DNA of 43,084 bases from positions 1 through 43,084 of the forward strand of contig UQTI01000017.1 in NCBI GenBank assembly GCA_900543975.1, written 5' to 3'. How positions within the stretch are numbered: position 1 is the stretch's first letter; each line of letters starts with the position of its first letter. The notes beneath the pieces were generated by a model. It did no database searches. It was not told where the DNA came from and saw only the letters and a program-made list of their open reading frames with translations. A program made the translations under genes and the position numbers. Below are positions 32,692 to 40,648 of this stretch, piece by piece. Source of the stretch: an uncultured Prevotella sp. (GTDB lineage: Bacteria; Bacteroidota; Bacteroidia; Bacteroidales; Bacteroidaceae).

Positions 32692-35256
32692 TCATGCGTT
32701 TTCTGTGCCTTCTTCTCTCAATTTTTTGCTTATCTCCTCCAGCTCATTCTCTAAACGCATGGCCAGCGCCGTGCTGTTTTCTGCCGATGTGTCTTTAATG
32801 TGCTCAGGCGTTATGGCCTGTAGCCAGCCACATTGTCCGGGTTTCAGCATGCTGAGCAGCGGCATGGCTTTGTGGGCGGCGCGCGATATGCTGTCGCGTT
32901 GTAGCTCTTCACCGTTGCTTTTCAGACCTTGCTCAAGCATCTGTCTGTATTCTTTTATCGATTCGCCCACTTGTGTAAGGATCTCCTGCTCTGCCTCCGT
33001 GTCGCCTTCTGCAAAGGCAGTGAGAGGTGCGAAGAACGATGCTTTTTGCTCTGCCGTTTTTACCGAAAGGGGCAGACGTGTTATCTGGGCAAGTGTGGCA
33101 GCGAGCGTGGCAGCATTGAACGGCTTGAACAGACAGGTTGAGAAGCCGGCTTTTTTCAGGCTTGTCATGATGCTCGGGTCATGGGCCGTCATGGCAACGG
33201 TGCTCATGTCGCTGTTCTTTACATGCTTGAGCATGTCCTTGCCGCTCATCTCCGGCATCTCTATGTCGGTGAACATTATTTGCGGTTTTGTCTCTTCTGC
33301 AAGCTTAATGGCCTCTGATGCCGATGTCGTTGTGCTGATGTTCAGTTTTGCTCCGCCAATTTTCTGTGCCATCTCCTTGAAAAGCTCAAGTTGAAGAGCG
33401 TCGTCATCAACAGCAAGAATGTTTATTTCTGTTGTCGCATCGTTGTTTCCGTTCATCGCGTCGTTTGCTCCGTTCGTTGCATCGTTGTTTTCTGTTGTCG
33501 CTTCTTTTGCTTCTGTTGAAGACCGGTTTGTTTCTACAGATGCAACATTTTCTTCAACGTCTTTCTTCTGTTTCTTTTCTTCTTTCTTTATAGGCAGGCT
33601 CACGGTGAAGCAAGAGCCTTTGCCTTCTTCCGATGTCACGGTTATGGTGCCGCCGAGCATCTGTACCACCTCGCGGGTGATAGACAGGCCCAGTCCGACA
33701 CCCTCCTTGCCTTGCCCGTTTGGCAGACGTGTGAAGGCATCGAAGATGCGCTGGCAGTCGGCTTGGCTCATGCCGCGTCCCGTGTCGCTTACATATATAA
33801 TAAGGTGTTGTCGAGGCGATATTCTTATTTCCACCTTCACGCCGCCCCGGTCCGTATATTTCACGGCGTTGCCGATGAGGTTACTCATGATCTGCTTCAC
33901 GCGGAACGCATCGCTTCGCCACAGGTCGCCACAGTTGGTGGTCAGTGTGCCGAGCGTTATGTCGAGGCCCTTCTCTGCTGCCATTGGCTTGAACTCTTCC
34001 ACACAGCTTTTTGCCAACTGTTGTGGCACGAAGCTCACGTCATGTCGTTCCGCTTTTCCGCTTTCGAGCAAGTGATAGTCGAGCAGGGCGGCAACAAGCT
34101 GTTGAAGGTGTATGGCAGAGTGGCGCATGCTGTCGATGTAGGCGAGCGCTTTCTGTCGGCTCACCTGTTCGCTGAGCAGTTCGATAAAGCCAGCTATCGA
34201 TGCTGCCGGTGCTTTTATGTCGTGCGTGATGGTAAGGAGCAATCGTTCGCGTTGCGCCATAATGCGTTCCGTCTCCGTTTTCGCTTCAACGATGCGTTGT
34301 CGGTCTCTGCGTTCACGTTTTATGTCGCGCAAGATATATGCCACGAGCAAGGCAGCAATAAGTATGGCCACCAGACCTATTATGGCAATGCGCACCACCA
34401 TCTTGTGTCGCGATTGCATGGCGTGGCCGAGAGCTTTTTGCAGCGCGTTCTTTTCTTCGCGTTGTATGTGTTCGAGCAGCAGACCTGTGCGCTGAGACAG
34501 TTGCAGGCTAACCCTTTGCAGCCTGTTCAGCCTTGCAGCCACGTTTTCTTGTTGACGGCTGTTTTGTCTTTGTTCCTCGTTCTGTATGTCGGTCAAGATG
34601 TTGGCTACCGAGTCGGCAATGTTTATTCGTTGTGCCGTGCTGTCGGCTTTGGTGTCGTGCAAGATGTTGGTCACGCCCACCGTGTCGGCATGTTGTCGTC
34701 TGAACGCATCGCCCAGCCTTCGGAAGAAGCCGCGTTTGCTTTTAATGATCTCATACACCTTTTCCCTTTGACCGTGTTGCCCGTACAGTTTTGAATGAAT
34801 GACCACCGAGTCGCGTCCGCTCTGCAAGGCCTGCACCTTGTTTCGGTAGAAAGCGTCGCGGTTGTCAAAGGCCATAAGCTGTGCTACGCGCTTTGTGTTT
34901 TCGCGTTTCATGTGTATAAGTTCCACCAGCGTGTCTATGCGTTGGCGTTGTCCTTGGTCGGCAATGAACGGTTTGAGCTGTTTGGCCATCTGCTCAGACG
35001 TTGCTACCGACCGGTTGAAATGCGGCCACTCGCTGCCTTCGCCAAGCAACACCGACCGTTCGGCATTGTTTGTCTCAAGCAGCGAGCACACGAGGCTGTC
35101 TACCACGTCTCTGCGTTTCAACAGCTGTTCTGACGCATTGTTAAGAGCCACAAACAAGCGGCTGTTGTCATAAACCTGCCAAGTGGCGATAGCTATGACA
35201 ACAGCCAGCAAGATATAGCCTGTAATGATTTTCTTACTTGTTCCGAATTTTGACAT
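32692..35256 (-). CDS. Hybrid sensor histidine kinase with receiver and HPt domains
   Basis: The product has 854 residues. Membrane helices at about 11-26 and 288-309 enclose a ~260-residue, mostly helical periplasmic sensor. The kinase core has phospho-acceptor His345 (LTITHDIKAP), N-box NLIGNAVKYT, DTGRGM and GVGLGLS. A linker rich in Asn, Thr, Glu and Ala (565-610) leads to a receiver domain with Asp617-Asp618, phospho-acceptor Asp664 (MFTDIEMPEMSG) and Lys711. The HPt domain carries His795 (SRAAHKAMPLL). All phosphorelay residues are present, so the protein could pass phosphate His-Asp-His to the NtrC-type regulator encoded at 35999-37402. The gene follows the repeat protein by 58 bases, apparently under the sigma-54 promoter at 35857-35872. 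Confidence 0.93.
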   Translation of the reverse strand: MSKFGTSKKIITGYILLAVVIAIATWQVYDNSRLFVALNNASEQLLKRRDVVDSLVCSLLETNNAERSVLLGEGSEWPHFNRSVATSEQMAKQLKPFIADQGQRQRIDTLVELIHMKRENTKRVAQLMAFDNRDAFYRNKVQALQSGRDSVVIHSKLYGQHGQREKVYEIIKSKRGFFRRLGDAFRRQHADTVGVTNILHDTKADSTAQRINIADSVANILTDIQNEEQRQNSRQQENVAARLNRLQRVSLQLSQRTGLLLEHIQREEKNALQKALGHAMQSRHKMVVRIAIIGLVAILIAALLVAYILRDIKRERRDRQRIVEAKTETERIMAQRERLLLTITHDIKAPAASIAGFIELLSEQVSRQKALAYIDSMRHSAIHLQQLVAALLDYHLLESGKAERHDVSFVPQQLAKSCVEEFKPMAAEKGLDITLGTLTTNCGDLWRSDAFRVKQIMSNLIGNAVKYTDRGGVKVEIRISPRQHLIIYVSDTGRGMSQADCQRIFDAFTRLPNGQGKEGVGLGLSITREVVQMLGGTITVTSEEGKGSCFTVSLPIKKEEKKQKKDVEENVASVETNRSSTEAKEATTENNDATNGANDAMNGNNDATTEINILAVDDDALQLELFKEMAQKIGGAKLNISTTTSASEAIKLAEETKPQIMFTDIEMPEMSGKDMLKHVKNSDMSTVAMTAHDPSIMTSLKKAGFSTCLFKPFNAATLAATLAQITRLPLSVKTAEQKASFFAPLTAFAEGDTEAEQEILTQVGESIKEYRQMLEQGLKSNGEELQRDSISRAAHKAMPLLSMLKPGQCGWLQAITPEHIKDTSAENSTALAMRLENELEEISKKLREEGTENA

Positions 35257-35274
35257 TTATCTTTATTCGTTTTT

Positions 35275-35293
35275 AGCTGATGGGGGATCAGCT
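35275..35293. other. Hairpin between the repeat-protein and kinase genes
   Basis: AGCTGAT (35275-35281) and ATCAGCT (35287-35293) are perfect inverted copies around five G. On the minus strand no T-run follows, so it is not a terminator; it could stabilise the 3' end of the small gene's mRNA or reduce read-through into the kinase gene. Confidence 0.45.
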
Positions 35294-35314
35294 GCGAGGG
35301 CTACCGGTTGAGGA

Positions 35315-35632
35315 TCACTCTGCTGCTGGTGCCTCTGTGGCAGGAGCCTCTGCTGCGGGCTGCTCTGTGGCGGGAGCCTCTGTAGCGGGCTGCTCTGTGG
35401 CAGGAGCCTCTGCTGCGGGCTGCTCTGTAGCAGGAGCCTCTGTAGCGGGCTGCTCTGTGGCAGGAGCCTCTGTAGCGGGCTGCTCAACAGCAGGAGCAAC
35501 AGAGTCGGTTACTGTTGTGTCTGTCTGGATGGCTACCATATCGCTGTTGGCGTTGATGTTCTTACTTGCAAATGCGTTGCTTACTGATACCATTACGATT
35601 GCTGCGATTGCTGCGAAAAATACCTTCTTCAT
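35315..35632 (-). CDS. Small exported Ala/Pro/Glu/Thr-repeat protein (105 aa)
   Basis: The ATG at 35632 begins a signal peptide (MKKVFFAAIAAIVMVSVSNA). After about 25 ordinary residues (MVAIQTDTTVTDSVAPAVEQ) the protein consists of alternating TEAPATEQPA(T/A) units, about six copies of a 10-residue, 30-bp repeat, to the end. There are no cysteines and no sorting tail, so the mature protein should be an extended acidic chain in the periplasm or released. It lies between the sigma-54 promoter (35857-35872) and the histidine kinase gene. The position suggests a periplasmic component of the same signalling system. The exact role is unknown, and repeat number probably varies between strains. Confidence 0.75.
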   Translation of the reverse strand: MKKVFFAAIAAIVMVSVSNAFASKNINANSDMVAIQTDTTVTDSVAPAVEQPATEAPATEQPATEAPATEQPAAEAPATEQPATEAPATEQPAAEAPATEAPAAE

Positions 35633-35706
35633 ATTCGTTAATTTTTTAAGTGTTAATAATTTTTTTTGTTTCTTTCTCCGCCACTCCCTCAAGCTTTGTC
35701 TTTATC

Positions 35707-35772
35707 AAGATGTTCTCTTCTGTTGAGATGTTCTCTTCTGTTGAGACGTTCTCTTCTGTTGAGATGTTTCTC
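35707..35772. repeat. 18-bp tandem repeat in the leader of the repeat-protein gene
   Basis: GAGATGTTCTCTTCTGTT recurs at 35707, 35725 and 35743 with a partial copy at 35761. It lies between the sigma-54 promoter and the start codon at 35632, in the ~215-nt leader. Eighteen is a multiple of three, so a frame stays open through it; a GTG-started 42-codon frame (from 35847, with HLNRRE-type repeats) spans it, but its start coincides with the predicted transcription start, so I do not call it a gene. Confidence 0.75.
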
Positions 35773-35856
35773 TTTTTGTAGAGGAGGTTCTCTTGGTGAG
35801 AAGAACTCTTGTTTGTCGACTGCTTTGTTGTTTGTTGCGTCGTTCACTTAATAAAA

Positions 35857-35872
35857 TGCAACGAGCGTGCCA
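35857..35872 (-). promoter_or_regulatory. Sigma-54 (RpoN) promoter
   Basis: On the minus strand TGGCACG-CTCG-TTGCA is a perfect match to TGGCACG-N4-TTGCW. Transcription would begin about 12 bases downstream, near 35846, toward the repeat protein and histidine kinase. The gene just upstream (35999-37402) encodes a sigma-54 activator. The -24 box also forms half of TGCCA-AAAC-TGGCA (35868-35881). Confidence 0.85.
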
Positions 35873-35895
35873 AAACTGGCATGAAAATGTAAATC

Positions 35896-35908
35896 GCTGA
35901 TAATCAGC
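35896..35908. promoter_or_regulatory. 13-bp palindrome upstream of the sigma-54 promoter
   Basis: GCTGAT-A-ATCAGC is a perfect dyad centred about 56 bases upstream of the predicted start site. It may bind a second regulator, or the activator itself. Confidence 0.4.
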
Positions 35909-35938
35909 AGTATAATTTTTTTAGTCCTTGTTTTCGGT

Positions 35939-35978
35939 ATGTGGAAAAGTGTGGAAAAGGTGTGGAAAAATTCCGCAC
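35939..35978. promoter_or_regulatory. Candidate activator sites: phased GTGTGGAAAA half-sites and a 19-bp dyad
   Basis: Half-sites (G/A)TGTGGAAAA begin at 35939, 35949 and 35960, 10 and 11 bases apart. The last forms a perfect dyad GTGnGGAA-N3-TTCCnCAC (35960-35978) centred about 123 bases upstream of the sigma-54 start site, the usual distance for an NtrC-type enhancer. The A-tracts are in phase with the helix, so the DNA should be bent. Confidence 0.55.
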
Positions 35979-35998
35979 TTTTTTGTGGAATCCATTTC

Positions 35999-37402
35999 TT
36001 ATTCGCCAATACCCAATTTCTCAATCTTGTTATAAATGGTTTTGCGGTCAATGCCGAGCAGGCGTGCAGCCTTGCTCTTGTTTCCGTTTGTCTGTTGAAG
36101 GGCTTGCTTTATGCGTTCGCGCTCCTCGTTCTCGTCATGAAGCGTGAGCGATGGCTGTTGCTGCAAGGTCGGTCCCATGGCCTGTGACAGTTCGGCTGTG
36201 GTTATCAGCCGTCCGCGTGTGAGCAGCACAGCGCGTTTCATCACGTTGTTGAGCTGTCGCAGGTTTCCGGGCCATGTGTTGCTTACGAGCATCTCAGCGG
36301 CAGAAGCATCAAATCCTTCCACATTGCGTTGCAGCTCTTCGTTGGCTTGGCGAATGAAGAGGTCGGCAAAGAGAAACAGGTCGTTGCCGCGTTCACGCAG
36401 CTGAGGCATGTAGATGGTAAACTCGTTAATGCGGTGGTAGAGATCCTCTCTGAACCGTCCTTCTGCCACGGCCTGTTCAAGATTCTCGTTGGTGGCACAC
36501 ACCAACCGGATGTCTACCTCTATCTCGCGGTCGCCTCCTACAGGGCGTATGCGTCGCTCCTGCAAGGCTCTCAGCAGCTGCACCTGCACGTCGTAGCTCA
36601 GGTTGCCCACCTCGTCGAGAAAGAGCGTGCCCCCGTTGGCGGTCTCAAATGCTCCTCGCTTGTCGCTGTCGGCTCCCGTGAACGAGCCTTTCTTGTGTCC
36701 GAAAAACTCTGATGCTGCCACATCCTTAGGAATGGCCCCGCAGTCGAGAGCGAAGAACGGCTTGTCGCTACGGCTGCTCAGCTCATGAATGCGCCGTGCC
36801 ACATATTCCTTGCCCGTGCCGCTTGCTCCAAGAATGAGCACCGACATGGGGGTGGGAGCAACGAGCTGTACATAGCTGTAAAGCTGCTTTGAGGCCTCGC
36901 TCTTGCCCTCAAGGTATCTTGGCACGTTAGAGCTGGTCTCAGCTTTGGTCTCATTGCTCTTGTTTGAAGAGCTGTGAGAGCCTTTGTGTGGTGTTGAAGG
37001 GGGCGGGGTAGAGGCATCAGCTGTTGCTGGCGTGTCGGCAGCCTGCGCCAATGCGTCCTTTATTTTCTGAAGAAGAATGTCGGGTTGCACGGGCTTGGCA
37101 ATGTAGTCGGCAGCTCCCAGTTTCATCGCGAGCACCGCGTTCTGCACCTCGGCATAATTGGTCATGACGATAAACGGCGCGTTGTGTCCACGCTTACGCA
37201 TCCATCCAAGCAGGAACAGTCCGTCGTGGTCGGGCAACCGCAGGTCCGACAGCACCAGGTCAGGCTTGGTGCCATCCATCAACAGCCGTGCGGCAGCGCC
37301 CACGCTTGTGGCTCTGCTCGTTTCAAATCCTTTCTTCTTCAGCCATGTCTGCATCATTGTGCCGAAGGCCAAATCGTCTTCTACAATTAATATGTGTGTC
37401 AT
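35999..37402 (-). CDS. Sigma-54-dependent response regulator, NtrC family
   Basis: The product has 467 residues. A receiver domain (1-118) has the acidic pair in VEDD, phospho-acceptor Asp53 (LVLSDLRLPDHDG), Thr81 and Lys103. A Ser/Thr/Pro-rich linker (120-160) leads to an AAA+ domain: Walker A GASGTGKE (192-199), a sigma-54 contact loop GSFTGA (239-244, Ser in place of the usual second-position Ala of GAFTGA), and Walker B TLFLDE (259-264). The C-terminal Fis-type helix-turn-helix (about 425-463) reads ALQQTNGNKSKAARLLGIDR, then KTIYNKIEKLG. It should activate sigma-54 promoters on phosphorylation; the nearest is at 35857-35872. The partner is probably the kinase at 32692-35256. Confidence 0.95.
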   Translation of the reverse strand: MTHILIVEDDLAFGTMMQTWLKKKGFETSRATSVGAAARLLMDGTKPDLVLSDLRLPDHDGLFLLGWMRKRGHNAPFIVMTNYAEVQNAVLAMKLGAADYIAKPVQPDILLQKIKDALAQAADTPATADASTPPPSTPHKGSHSSSNKSNETKAETSSNVPRYLEGKSEASKQLYSYVQLVAPTPMSVLILGASGTGKEYVARRIHELSSRSDKPFFALDCGAIPKDVAASEFFGHKKGSFTGADSDKRGAFETANGGTLFLDEVGNLSYDVQVQLLRALQERRIRPVGGDREIEVDIRLVCATNENLEQAVAEGRFREDLYHRINEFTIYMPQLRERGNDLFLFADLFIRQANEELQRNVEGFDASAAEMLVSNTWPGNLRQLNNVMKRAVLLTRGRLITTAELSQAMGPTLQQQPSLTLHDENEERERIKQALQQTNGNKSKAARLLGIDRKTIYNKIEKLGIGE

Positions 37403-37433
37403 CCAATTTGTTTAGTTTCTCCAAACCGCTTTC

Positions 37434-37538
37434 TTAGTTAAGCGACTGAATTTCTTTTTCCGACAGTCCTGTATAAGCCATTATTTTTTCAATCTCGTTC
37501 TCACATTCGTTCTCTTCTTTCTTGAAGAGAGGGAGCAT
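37434..37538 (-). CDS. Possible 34-residue peptide gene upstream of the response regulator
   Basis: ATG at 37538 opens MLPLFKKEENECENEIEKIM, then AYTGLSEKEIQSLN and a TAA stop, 31 bases before the response-regulator ATG on the same strand. The composition is protein-like: an acidic amphipathic helix, then a helix-capping TGLSEKEI motif. A TAAATTTG box (37564-37557) lies about 20 bases upstream of the ATG, placing the start site near 37550, though the -33 box is poor. It could be a small regulatory protein or a leader peptide for the regulator. I do not recognise a family. Confidence 0.45.
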   Translation of the reverse strand: MLPLFKKEENECENEIEKIMAYTGLSEKEIQSLN

Positions 37539-37587
37539 GAGAATTATTGTTTGTTGCAAATTTAGACAAAAAAAATGACATTAATGG

Positions 37588-37616
37588 TTTGGTATGGAAA
37601 AATCTCATTACCTTTG
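37588..37616 (+). promoter_or_regulatory. Promoter of the receiver/PPDK-N gene
   Basis: TTTG (37588-37591) and TACCTTTG (37609-37616) are separated by 17 bases. Transcription would begin near 37623, about 44 nt before the ATG at 37667. Confidence 0.55.
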
Positions 37617-37666
37617 CCGTAAATACATTAAAAAACGAACCGTCTTAGAGACATTTCTTACAGCCT

Positions 37667-40648
37667 ATGAGCATACAACAAACCGACATACCACAAGAGT
37701 TTAGCCAGTTTTATCTTAAGGATGTGACGTTTGTCAACCTTATGATGCGACGAATCTACAACGTCCTTATCGTGGCCAACCCCTACGATGCTTTCATGCT
37801 TGAAGACGACGGGCGCGTGGAGGAGAAGATCTATAACGAGTATATGGAGCTTGGCTTGCGCTATCCGCCCACGTTCACACAGGTGAGCACCACCGAGGAG
37901 GCACGCCGCGTGCTGAGCACCATGAACATAGACCTCGTGATCTGCATGCCTGGCAACGCCGACAACGATGCCTTCACCGTGGCTCGCGACATCAAACACT
38001 CGTTTCCCAACATCCACTGTGTGGTCCTCACGCCCTTCTCTCATGGCATCACGCGCCGCATGCAGAACGAGGACCTGAGCATCTTCGACTATGTGTTCTG
38101 CTGGCTCGGCAACACCAACCTCATCCTTTCCATAATAAAGCTCATCGAGGACAAGATGAACATCGAGCACGACATCCATGAAGATGGCGTGCAGATGATT
38201 CTGCTTGTCGAGGACAGCATACGCTTCTACAGCTCCATTCTGCCCAACCTCTATAGCTATATCCTCCTGCAGAGCCAACGTTTCTCAACCGAAGCGTTGA
38301 ACCGCCACACCGCCACGCTGCGCATGCGCGGTCGCCCAAAGGTGGTGCTTGCCCGCACCTATGAGGAGGCGATGGCTCTCTATGACAAATATTCGGCCAA
38401 CACGTTAGGCGTGATCAGCGACGTGCGCTTCCCCATAGGGGGCGTGAAAGACCCCGAGGCGGGTCTCAAACTGCTGCGTGCCATAAGAGCCAAGGACGAG
38501 TATGTGCCGCTCATCATCGAGAGCTCTGAGGCCCATAACCGTGAGCGTGCTGAGGCCGAGGGCTTCCGCTTTGTCGATAAAAACTCGAAGAAGATGAGTC
38601 TTGACCTGCGCCGCCTGCTGGAGGAACACATGGGCTTCGGCGATTTCATCTTCCGCGACCCCAAGACCCATGCCGAGATAATGCGCATTCACAGTCTGAA
38701 AGAGCTTCAAGACAACATTTTCAAGATCCCTGACGACTCCATGCTCTACCACATCTCGCGCAACCACATGAGCCGTTGGCTCTCTGCCCGCGCCATCTTC
38801 CCCGTGTCGGCGTTCCTGAAGAACGTCACATGGCACAAGCTACAGGACGTTCAGGCTCACCGTAAAATAATCTTCGATGCCATTGTGCAGTATCGTCACA
38901 TGAAGAACATTGGTGTGGTGGCTGTGTTTGACCGTCTGAAGTTTGACGCCTACTCCCATTTCGCCCGCATTGGCGAAGGCTCGCTTGGCGGCAAGGGGCG
39001 CGGCCTGGCTTTCCTTGACAGCGTGATAAAGCGTCATCCCGACTTCAACCAATATAAGGGTGTGAGCGTGCAGATACCAAAGACCGTGGTGCTCTGTACC
39101 GACGTGTTCGACCGCTTCATGGAGCAGAACAACCTCTACCAGATAGCGCTCAGCGATGCGCCCGACGAGGAGATCCTGAAACATTTCCTTCGCGCACAGT
39201 TGCCCGACTCGCTGATAGCCGATTTCTTCACCTTCTTCGATGCCACGCACAGTCCGATAGCCATACGCTCCAGCTCGTTGCTCGAAGATGCCCACTACCA
39301 ACCCTTCGCAGGCATCTACAGCACATACATGATTCCGTGGCTCGACGACAAGTATGCCATGCTCTCCATGCTGGCGTGTGCCATCAAGGGCGTCTATGCC
39401 TCGGTCTATTATAAAGACTCTAAGGCCTACATGACAGCCACGAGCAACGTCATAGACCAGGAAAAGATGGCTGTGATCTTGCAGCAGGTCGTGGGCAAGC
39501 AATATGACGGACGCTTCTATCCCAACATCAGCGGCGTGCTGCGCTCCATCAACTATTATCCCATTGGCGACGAGCAGGCTGAAGACGGCATAGCGTCGCT
39601 GGCCTTGGGTCTTGGCAAGTATATCGTGGACGGCGGACAGACGCTGCGCGTGTCGCCATATCATCCTAACCAGGTGTTGCAGACGAGCGAGCTGGAGACC
39701 GCCCTGCGCGAGACACAGACACGCTTCTATGCTCTCGACACCACACATGTGGGCAACGATTTCCAGGTCGACGACGGCTTCAACATAGAGCGCGTAAAGG
39801 TGAAGGAGGCTGTGGGCGATGGCTCCATAACCTATCTCGCCTCCACCTACGACCCCTATGACAACGTCATGCGCGACGGCATCTACGAGGGTGGGCGCAA
39901 GGTCATAACGTTCTCTGCCGTGCTTCAGCAAGACGTGTTCCCGCTGCCCGAACTGCTACAGATGTCCATGCGCTACGGCGCCGAGAGCATGCGCCGCCCC
40001 GTGGAGATCGAGTTTGCCTGCAACCTCAACGACGACCGCACGGGCGAGTTCTACCTCTTGCAGATCCGTCCCATCGTCGACTCTAAGCAGATGCTCGATG
40101 AAGATGTGGCTGCCGTGCCCGATGAGGCTTGTCTGCTGCGCTCGCACAACTCGTTGGGCCACGGCATCAACGACGACGTGGTCGACGTGGTTTATGTGAA
40201 GACCGACGACGATTTCACAGCCATGAACAACCCCGCCATTGCCGACGACATAGAGCGCATAAACCGCACGTTTCTTGACAGCGGACGGGGCTATGTGCTT
40301 GTGGGGCCGGGACGTTGGGGCTCAAGCGACTATTGGTTGGGCATTCCCGTGAAATGGCCACACATAAGTGCGGCAAAGGTCATCGTGGAGGTGGCGCTGA
40401 AAAACTATCGCGTGGACCCCAGTCAGGGCACCCATTTCTTCCAAAACCTCACGAGCTTCGGCGTGGGCTATTTCACCGTCGACACCAACCGTGCCGACGG
40501 CGGACTCTTCCGAAAGGATCTTCTCGACCTCATGCCGGCTGTGGAGGAGACCCGGTATGTGCGTCATGTGCGTTTCAGCTCGCCTCTGCGCATCATGATG
40601 GACGGCAAGAAACAGGAGGGCGTTGTGCTTGTGCCTCAGGCTGAGTAG
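37667..40648 (+). CDS. Receiver-domain / PEP-pyruvate-dikinase N-domain fusion protein (993 aa)
   Basis: Residues about 30-160 are receiver-like but degenerate (Met94 where the phospho-acceptor Asp should be, LVICMPG). Residues about 177-325 form a second receiver domain with acidic pair Glu182-Asp183 (LLVEDS), Asp252 (GVISDVRFP) and Lys305, apparently competent. From about 440 the ATP-grasp domain of PEP synthase/pyruvate phosphate dikinase follows: GEGSLGGKGRGLAFL, then PIAIRSSSLLEDAHYQPFAG and the closing YLLQIRPI. The swivelling phosphohistidine domain and the PEP-binding barrel of true PEP synthase are absent, so it is not a complete PEP synthase. After the ATP-grasp part come about 160 further residues including GYVLVGPGRWGSSDYWLGIP. 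A regulated nucleotide-dependent phosphotransfer role is an inference. It should be cytosolic. Confidence 0.8.
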   Translation: MSIQQTDIPQEFSQFYLKDVTFVNLMMRRIYNVLIVANPYDAFMLEDDGRVEEKIYNEYMELGLRYPPTFTQVSTTEEARRVLSTMNIDLVICMPGNADNDAFTVARDIKHSFPNIHCVVLTPFSHGITRRMQNEDLSIFDYVFCWLGNTNLILSIIKLIEDKMNIEHDIHEDGVQMILLVEDSIRFYSSILPNLYSYILLQSQRFSTEALNRHTATLRMRGRPKVVLARTYEEAMALYDKYSANTLGVISDVRFPIGGVKDPEAGLKLLRAIRAKDEYVPLIIESSEAHNRERAEAEGFRFVDKNSKKMSLDLRRLLEEHMGFGDFIFRDPKTHAEIMRIHSLKELQDNIFKIPDDSMLYHISRNHMSRWLSARAIFPVSAFLKNVTWHKLQDVQAHRKIIFDAIVQYRHMKNIGVVAVFDRLKFDAYSHFARIGEGSLGGKGRGLAFLDSVIKRHPDFNQYKGVSVQIPKTVVLCTDVFDRFMEQNNLYQIALSDAPDEEILKHFLRAQLPDSLIADFFTFFDATHSPIAIRSSSLLEDAHYQPFAGIYSTYMIPWLDDKYAMLSMLACAIKGVYASVYYKDSKAYMTATSNVIDQEKMAVILQQVVGKQYDGRFYPNISGVLRSINYYPIGDEQAEDGIASLALGLGKYIVDGGQTLRVSPYHPNQVLQTSELETALRETQTRFYALDTTHVGNDFQVDDGFNIERVKVKEAVGDGSITYLASTYDPYDNVMRDGIYEGGRKVITFSAVLQQDVFPLPELLQMSMRYGAESMRRPVEIEFACNLNDDRTGEFYLLQIRPIVDSKQMLDEDVAAVPDEACLLRSHNSLGHGINDDVVDVVYVKTDDDFTAMNNPAIADDIERINRTFLDSGRGYVLVGPGRWGSSDYWLGIPVKWPHISAAKVIVEVALKNYRVDPSQGTHFFQNLTSFGVGYFTVDTNRADGGLFRKDLLDLMPAVEETRYVRHVRFSSPLRIMMDGKKQEGVVLVPQAE

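Noticed and set aside
35280..35726. 148-residue plus-strand frame with GASVAGCS repeats
   Set aside because: It is the complement of the TEAPATEQPA repeat gene. The opposite strand has a signal peptide, a proper start and a sigma-54 promoter.
38840..39931. 363-residue minus-strand frame opposite the receiver/PPDK-N gene
   Set aside because: Antisense to a conserved gene with no recognisable domain or promoter.
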